Shown here: positions 57,857 through 64,000 of the stretch, one piece after another
Numbering within the stretch: the stretch's first letter is position 1
How the letters are laid out: each line of letters starts with the position of its first letter
NCBI GenBank assembly: GCA_040357565.1
Contig: JBDODJ010000024.1
DNA from: Cercozoa sp. M6MM
Taxonomy: Eukaryota; Endomyxa: Ascetosporea
Direction: 5' to 3' (one strand)
Length of the DNA: 64,000 nt
Position numbers and translations under genes: made by a program
The notes under the pieces: generated by a model
Seen by the model: only the letters and a program-made list of their open reading frames with translations
Database searches by the model: none
What the model was told of the DNA's origin: nothing

Positions 57857-58392
57857 AGGCTAACGCCGGCAACGAGTGTGCCTAGTCAAATGTCTGGGCT
57901 GCGCACACACCAGGTCACCACCACTCGATAGCGCTAAGCCCAGCGCAAGTGCCCGATCATTTTTAATTCAGGTTGAGCTTGACCACCGGCACCACCTCAG
58001 GATGAACATGCACTGTCCAGTGTCCGCTGTACGTTAGGGTAAAGAGTCGTGGGTCAGCTCTCAATGTGCAGTTTGACGCACAAAATGCGGGTTGCTGTAC
58101 CAACTGACGCAAAAAACAATCATGCGATAATATCATTCTTGGCAACAACATTCAGTTGATGGACTTCCTTTGATCCAGAATTGTCAAAGACCGAGCCGAA
58201 TTATCAAAAGCACGCTCTGAGGTTTGTAGCGCCTGAGCACCCACCGAGCGGTCTAAGATTATCGTTGGGACCATTTTGTGACGTATTACTACTCCACCAG
58301 GTTTGTGCTCTTTTGTCAATGTATATTCCCAGAGTGTATTGACAATAATTGTTTTTCAGTTGTTAGCAGCTAGTTGCGTTGCAGCATTCGAG
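57857..58392. promoter_or_regulatory. Divergent spacer before IST1
   Basis: About 535 bases between outward starts. An in-frame ATG at 58303 would extend IST1 by 30 residues, but the stretch looks like a 5' UTR intron ending GTTAGCAG. No other element seen. Confidence 0.4.
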
Positions 58393-59993
58393 ATGGGGCA
58401 AAGTTTCAGCTACGAAAAGTACAAGGTGCAGTGCAAGTGTGCGGTGGCCCGCATCACGCAGGTGAATAACAAGAAGCTAAACCTGAATAAGATCGAGCGG
58501 CGTGCGATCGCAGGCCTCCTTAAGGATGGCAAAGAGGACACGGCACTCATCCGAATTGAGGTAGGCGCGAAAGAGCTTTTGTAGGTGCTTGTTTGTCCGG
58601 TCAATGAGTTGACATGACGGCAGGGTGTCATTCGGACTGAGCGGCTGATCAAAGTACTTGAGGTCGTGCAGGTCATGTGTGAGGTATGCGGTTCCATATC
58701 TGTGCGGCACTCAGCATTCTCACTGCATGTGCTTGCACAGATGCTGATCCAGCGCGCTGGTTTAGTGCGTACGTCGAAAACACCGCCATCTGACATGGAG
58801 GAAGCCATGGCCACAATTATCTATGCGGTACGCTGTCAGCACAATCTAGTGTAAACAAGCACTCGTCTAAAACAGGCCCCACGAGTGGATGAAGTGCCCG
58901 AACTGCGCGAAATCGCCGTTCAGCTGCGCCTCAAGTACGCTATTCTCAACACAAGGTTGCATGCACATTTGTGATGACAATCTGGGGGGTGTAGGTTTGG
59001 CGACAAGTGGCTGCAAGCCATTCGGGAAAATCGCATGAATAACGTGCGGGCCGGTAAGTGGATTCGTTGCCAGTTAGTCTCGATGTTGCACCTTTTGCTG
59101 TTGCTGTTGTTGCAGATGTTGTTGAGTTCCTCGGCGTTACTCCTCCGGTGCGTTGCTAGCATGTGCATCTTGGTGGCTATCTTGATGGTTTGTGCTGCCC
59201 CGCAGAGAAGAGGCGTGGTTCTAGACACGCTGGCTGGTGTGTCGGGCGAGTTCAACTGCCACTGGAAGCGTCCGGTTCTGGACGAACTCGAGGACCTTGT
59301 ACCACTCGTATAACACTTGTATCGGTACGCCTCATTTCACTGTGGTTTTTGCCGCGAGTAGGAACAGGAACAGGAGCAGCAAGCCGAAGCAGAGGCAGAG
59401 GCGAATACGGACGCCGTTGAGCGAGAGCAAGAGGCCATCAAGCAGCAGGTGTCGTGTGTATAAGTTGTGTCTCTGGGATATGTGCAAAAGATTCGCACAA
59501 ATGTTGACAGGAATTCGAGGAGCAGCAGCGGATTCGCATGCAGTTGCAACAGCAGCAGCAGCAACTCGCACTTCAGCAGGAGGTAGCTCTCTAGCAGTGT
59601 GTTAGTGCTTGTGCATGTATACTCCCCTTGTCCACATGCGTAGCAACTCAACATGCTTCAAGACCAGCAGGTGCGACAACTGCAGGTATCAGGCGTTTAT
59701 CCGTCATCCGTTCGCGTGTGCTTGACCCTCCCGTGTGTACTTCAGCAAAAGCCGCCAGCAACGGCGCCGACCGCCCTGCCGGACGCACCGACTGGTGTCA
59801 ATCCCACGAACTCCAGCAGCGCCGTTGGCAACAGCGACAACAACGACCACGATGAGCCTCATGGTAGTAGCCACTATTTTTCACTCACCTGAAACAGAAG
59901 CATGCACTCTGGACGACACCTGTAGATGAAGATCTTGATGGTCCTGACTTTGACGACCTTGAGCGTCGCTTCCGCGACCTTCGTGACATGTAA
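58393..59993 (+). CDS. IST1: IST1-like ESCRT-III regulator with C-terminal MIM1 motif
   Basis: IST1/DUF292 protein that controls Vps4 and ESCRT-III at endosomes and in cytokinesis. ATG 58393 gives MGQSFSYEKYKVQCKCAVAR, with a glycine at position 2 that could be myristoylated. The IST1 domain runs KIERRAIAGLLKDGKEDTAL, IRIEGVIRTERLIKVLEVVQ, VMCEMLIQRAGLVRTS, EEAMATIIYAAPRVDEVPEL, AVQLRLKFGDKWLQAI and NRMNNVRADVVEFLGVTPP (58408-59145), the standard order. The linker is Glu/Gln-rich (EQEQEQQAEAEAEA, QLQQQQQQLALQQE). It ends PDFDDLERRFRDLRDM, TAA 59991-59993. DLERRFRDLR fits the MIM1 pattern for binding MIT domains such as Vps4. About nine exons. Confidence 0.9.
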
Positions 59994-60337
59994 AAAGTGC
60001 ACGGCACTTCGTTTGTGGGGCACTTCCCACTGTGAAGCCTAGTTCCAAACCTCGCTCTAAACAAGTTCAATAAATGTAAACTTATAAACACTTTGAGCAT
60101 GTCTAATACCGCAGAGCGAGCAGCATGCAGTGAAAATTGTGATACCGATCAAACGACACTGTAAATCATGACGTGATACGCACGGCAGTCGAAGTTAATG
60201 TTCACGTCATATTATACATTTTTTGTTTGGTAAAATAAATCTATAGGCTTTAGTAGCGAGGAAAGACCGTCCGGTTGAATCGCTCTCGAGCACAAGCGAA
60301 GGGCGGACGAGGTCAAGAATGCATCATGCGAGTGCGG
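59994..60337. other. Convergent spacer, no gene seen
   Basis: A+T-rich stretch with AATAAA at about 60070 and AATAAATC near 60233; it probably holds both 3' UTRs. Confidence 0.45.
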
Positions 60338-61374
<1,037 letters not shown>

Positions 61375-61487
61375 ACGACTAGGACAGAACTGAGCGCGAA
61401 AGACAGCACCGCAACCAATGGGCGCCAGTTTTCGCTAAAACACAAGCTTCGCAAAAGTGCTTTTCGATCAGAATCGTTTTTGCAAGC

Positions 61488-61905
61488 TCACGCCCTGCCA
61501 AATGCTCTGTTAAAACACCAGGCCGTCAATCTGCGCACACACGCTGCCAATTCGCTAGCTTCCTCGGCATCAGTGCCCGCAGGTAAATGAGAAAAACCCG
61601 AACTTCCGAATCTGGAGAGAAAAATACAAAAAAAAACGACCCAGCCCCACGACCAACCAAAAAGGAAACCCAGAAGAAAATAACGGCGCAAGATCCAGAG
61701 AAACGGCCGAGAGGTACCGGGTTGTGCTCGTTTTTACCAAAACACAACGCGCACGTGACGCACAAACAAGAGAGCACAAAAAGATACGGACAAAAAAGAG
61801 AGCCGCATGTCTCAACGGCTACTCAGGCATTCAAGCATACGTACCGAAACAACGTTTTCTCTTGGCACTGTAGACGATCTCGCTCAGCGTCGTAAGGCCA
61901 GGTGG
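61488..61905 (-). CDS. Possible small gene, two exons
   Basis: One exon reads EPPGLTTLSEIVYSAKRKRCF (61905-61843) to a GTACGTATG donor. A second, after CTCTCCAG near 61615, reads FSHLPAGTDAEEASELAACV and then TAWCFNRAFGRA to TGA at 61488. Both have gene-like composition and the spacing fits, but the 5' end is not found. The intervening DNA also has a basic plus-strand open frame (61587-61895). Confidence 0.33.
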
Positions 61906-62103
61906 CTCGAAAGGATCGAGATGTTACTATCGGCTCAGGATTTTTGATTCTCGGCTTCAAATCTGAACAACAACTGTGCCGTATCGATACTTTCACCAGT
62001 CCCGATAGGCAGAGAGGTTGTGCTCGTTACTTGTTGTTTAAATTGACTCCGATCCACGCCGCGCAGCACACGGAATTCTGTTGAAATAATTCGAGACGAC
62101 AGC

Positions 62104-62738
62104 ATGGTGAAAAAGCGGCCGAAGCCAGACTTTGTCCGGAAGCGCCGCAAGGTTGGCAAGAAGGCGCCACCTGCTGTACACATGGAACTATACCAGCGGC
62201 ATTGCATGCAATTGTTATCACGTGCGCTTTTGTGCGCTACAGGCATCAAATACGAAGACGTCGTTTTCGACGCGTCGCATCTTTGTCTCGGCACAGTCGG
62301 TCGGTGCAGCAGCACAGCAGGCGAAGAAAGAGGCGCTGCTTGCGACACAGCGGCGGCAGACTCTGAGTGAATTGCTGCGCAAGTACGGGCATCCGCGTCC
62401 AGGTGTCAGGTTGGAGGTGCGTGCGCTAACCACCCCCGAATACTCTTTTGTGTGATGCTTGTCGTGCACTTGACCCACTCAGGCCTTGCGTGGTCTGCGT
62501 GAAGTTCTGCAGCGTCAGGCGAAAGAAGCCGCCGAGGCAGAACTTCCTGTGTGTTTAACCGGTTTCACAAACACAGGTTGTAATATCCATTATGCGTATT
62601 TCCACAGGCGTTGTTGCGAACTGCGAGTGAGGGAGTGCGCGATTCCGACGGCAAGTGCCGCAACATGGCGTTGTTGTTGTGGGACGATTTACTCAGCGCT
62701 GTCAACGTGCGTGTCAGTGACTCATCGTACTTTGTGAC

Positions 62739-62811
<73 letters not shown>

Positions 62812-64000
62812 CGGCAGAAGCGACGAAGCCAATGCAGTTTTGGAGCCGTTTCTGCCACTGATCGCTGCTCATTTGGGCACGGGTTTGTCGCACGCGAGTG
62901 AGTCGGTGCCGCGCGATGCTTTGCGTGCGCTGGGCAAGCTGGTGTCCTGGGGCGACGGCACACTACTCTGGCGTGGCGAGAAGCGCCGCGTGCTGACACC
63001 GCTCATGACGCACGTCGCTGCCTGCTGCACGCGTTTTCAGGCGAGCTGTGGTGCTTTCCCTTGCTAGTACTTCTTGATGCTCATAACTTGACCCTATCGC
63101 TTTGGTACAGGTGCCGAATTTCTTTTCACGCATGCGTCGGAGAAGCCGTGGTACAGGTGGCCTTGCGAGGACGCTACTTCGCTGAGCACACCCGACAGAC
63201 GCATTGAGGAGGACGAAAGGCAAGAGCAACAGGAACAAGAAGAAGACGGCGATGATGGCGACGACGAGGTTTCGCCACCGCCACGGAAGCGACAGCGACG
63301 CATGTCGCACAGCACAAACTCCTCCTCAGCTTCGTCATCTGCATCTTCTTCTTTCTCGGCCAGCGCACGCAACAAAAAGAGCAAGAGCAAGCATGCCTCC
63401 GCACTCTTCGTGCCAGAGTTGCTTTTCATTCTGCGTCGTTTGGTGCGTGCTGCTCCCTTCGTCACGGGTCAAGAAACCTCGGTACTTCGGACCTTTTGTT
63501 TTCCCTACCTTTTACTTTTGTCCATGTAGGCCAACTCTACCGGCCGAGTAATCGGTCTGGCCGATATGAAGGACAACATGTGGCACAATCCGCGCTTCCA
63601 CACGACGATTCAGGTGCCCGAGCAGCCTGACATGGTGCAAAGTGCCCTTGCAGTTGCCTGCTTAAAATATTGGTGGATTCAATGGTTGTTTTGTGTCTGC
63701 TGTTGTAGCAATACTGCTACGTCAGGCAGCAGGCAGGAAGTGCGCATGTGCGCTCGTTGAACTCGTTGCTGTCGCAGCCGATCCGTCGCTCGCAGTGGGC
63801 GCGACGACTCAGCGTCACTGCCGCTGGTGGCAGTGCCACCGGCAGTGATAGCTACAACAGTCGCGCCGTCGATGAGGCCGCGCAGCACGACGAGTGGTCG
63901 CCGATCCGAGCCACTCTGCGCACGGTGCTGCGGGCGGTGCTCACGATGCTCGTGCAGATCCGGCCTCGTGAGGACGAGCTGCAGGAGTTGCTGCTCATGG
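62104..64000 (+). CDS. TEX10/IPI1-like pre-rRNA processing protein, 3' end cut by window
   Basis: Nucleolar/nucleoplasmic helical-repeat protein of the Rix1 (PELP1-TEX10-WDR18) complex, needed for 60S subunit maturation. ATG 62104 gives MVKKRPKPDFVRKRRKVGKK, the basic lead of IPI1/TEX10, then after GTACACA splicing, TSFSTRRIFVSAQSVG. Helical repeats follow: LSELLRKYGHPRPGVRLEAL, RGLREVLQRQ, LRTASEGVRDSDGKCRNMAL, FLPLIAAHLGTGLSHASESV, PRDALRALGKLVSWG and LTPLMTHVAACCTRFQ (62345-63045). The order (phosphate-poor basic start, VR-DSDGKCR block, HLGTGLSHASE) matches human TEX10. An acidic/serine-rich insert sits at 63200-63400. Another helix pair begins at 63870 (WSPIRATLRTVLRAVLTMLV) and runs off the edge. 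A TG intron lies at 62739-62807. Confidence 0.84.
62739..62808. repeat. (TG)n microsatellite in TEX10-like gene
   Basis: TG repeats with one TATG break, filling an intron. Confidence 0.95.

Noticed and set aside
58303-58392. An N-terminal extension of IST1 acting as a signal peptide
   Set aside because: IST1 is cytosolic, the stretch contains splice-like signals, and MGQSFSYEKYK aligns with the normal start.

Overview
The window is nuclear DNA from an intron-rich, gene-dense eukaryote, most likely a unicellular protist. Almost every gene is split into exons of 50-250 bases by short introns, and neighbours lie a few hundred bases apart on both strands. The genes are eukaryote-specific: SF3A3, TPX2, EMC10, IST1, a TEX10/IPI1-type protein, a mitochondrial uS5 and an oxidosqualene cyclase. 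I cannot name the lineage. The cyclase pocket residues and the TPX2 N-terminus look plant/protist-like, and an SK-type potassium channel is also present. Introns are full of (TG)n/(CA)n, (CT)n, poly-C and CCCTA-type tracts, and all but one of the ten runs of N interrupt such repeats.

Layout, left part. 1-2904 (-) SF3A3, running off the left edge. 3139-5595 (+) TPX2-like spindle factor. 5862-8155 (+) secreted metallophosphoesterase. 8534-11128 (-) DeSI/PPPDE-PUL fusion. 11327-12802 (+) MJ1316-domain protein. 13092-16429 (-) SK-type calcium-activated potassium channel. 16744-19673 (-) mitochondrial-type serine hydroxymethyltransferase. 19867-23504 (-) helical-repeat protein. 23766-25690 (+) NUBP1/Nbp35. 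25951-28243 (-) DHH-DHHA1 phosphoesterase. 28454-29389 (+) EMC10-like protein. 29677-30799 (-) small unknown protein. 30960-32479 (+) orphan membrane protein with one intron.

Layout, right part. 32885-34229 (-) EF-hand protein. 34358-36371 (+) mitochondrial uS5. 36499-40578 (-) oxidosqualene cyclase. 41093-43997 (+) Q/P/M-rich unknown nuclear-type protein. About 44537-48140 (+) EGF-type membrane protein. 48545-49139 (+) orphan OLA1/YchF-type TGS tail. 49338-51455 and 51664-53974 (-) two unknown proteins. 54487-55485 (-) predicted GPI-anchored protein. About 56738-57856 (-) membrane protein. 58393-59993 (+) IST1. 60338-61374 (-) disordered protein. 62104 to beyond the right edge (+) TEX10/IPI1-like protein.

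The genes are mostly unrelated housekeeping loci and form no operon or cluster. The points most worth a second look are: the cyclase, with a plant-lanosterol-synthase-like pocket but two changed catalytic-network residues; the SK channel with a recognisable calmodulin-binding segment; the orphan TGS tail whose intron carries a 55-base element between perfect 14-base direct repeats, with relatives elsewhere in the window; a duplicated 3' splice site; a strong GTAC bias at 5' splice sites; and the strand-consistent pyrimidine orientation of intronic low-complexity tracts. Exon-level coordinates were read by eye, so CDS spans are reliable at the ends I justify and approximate inside.
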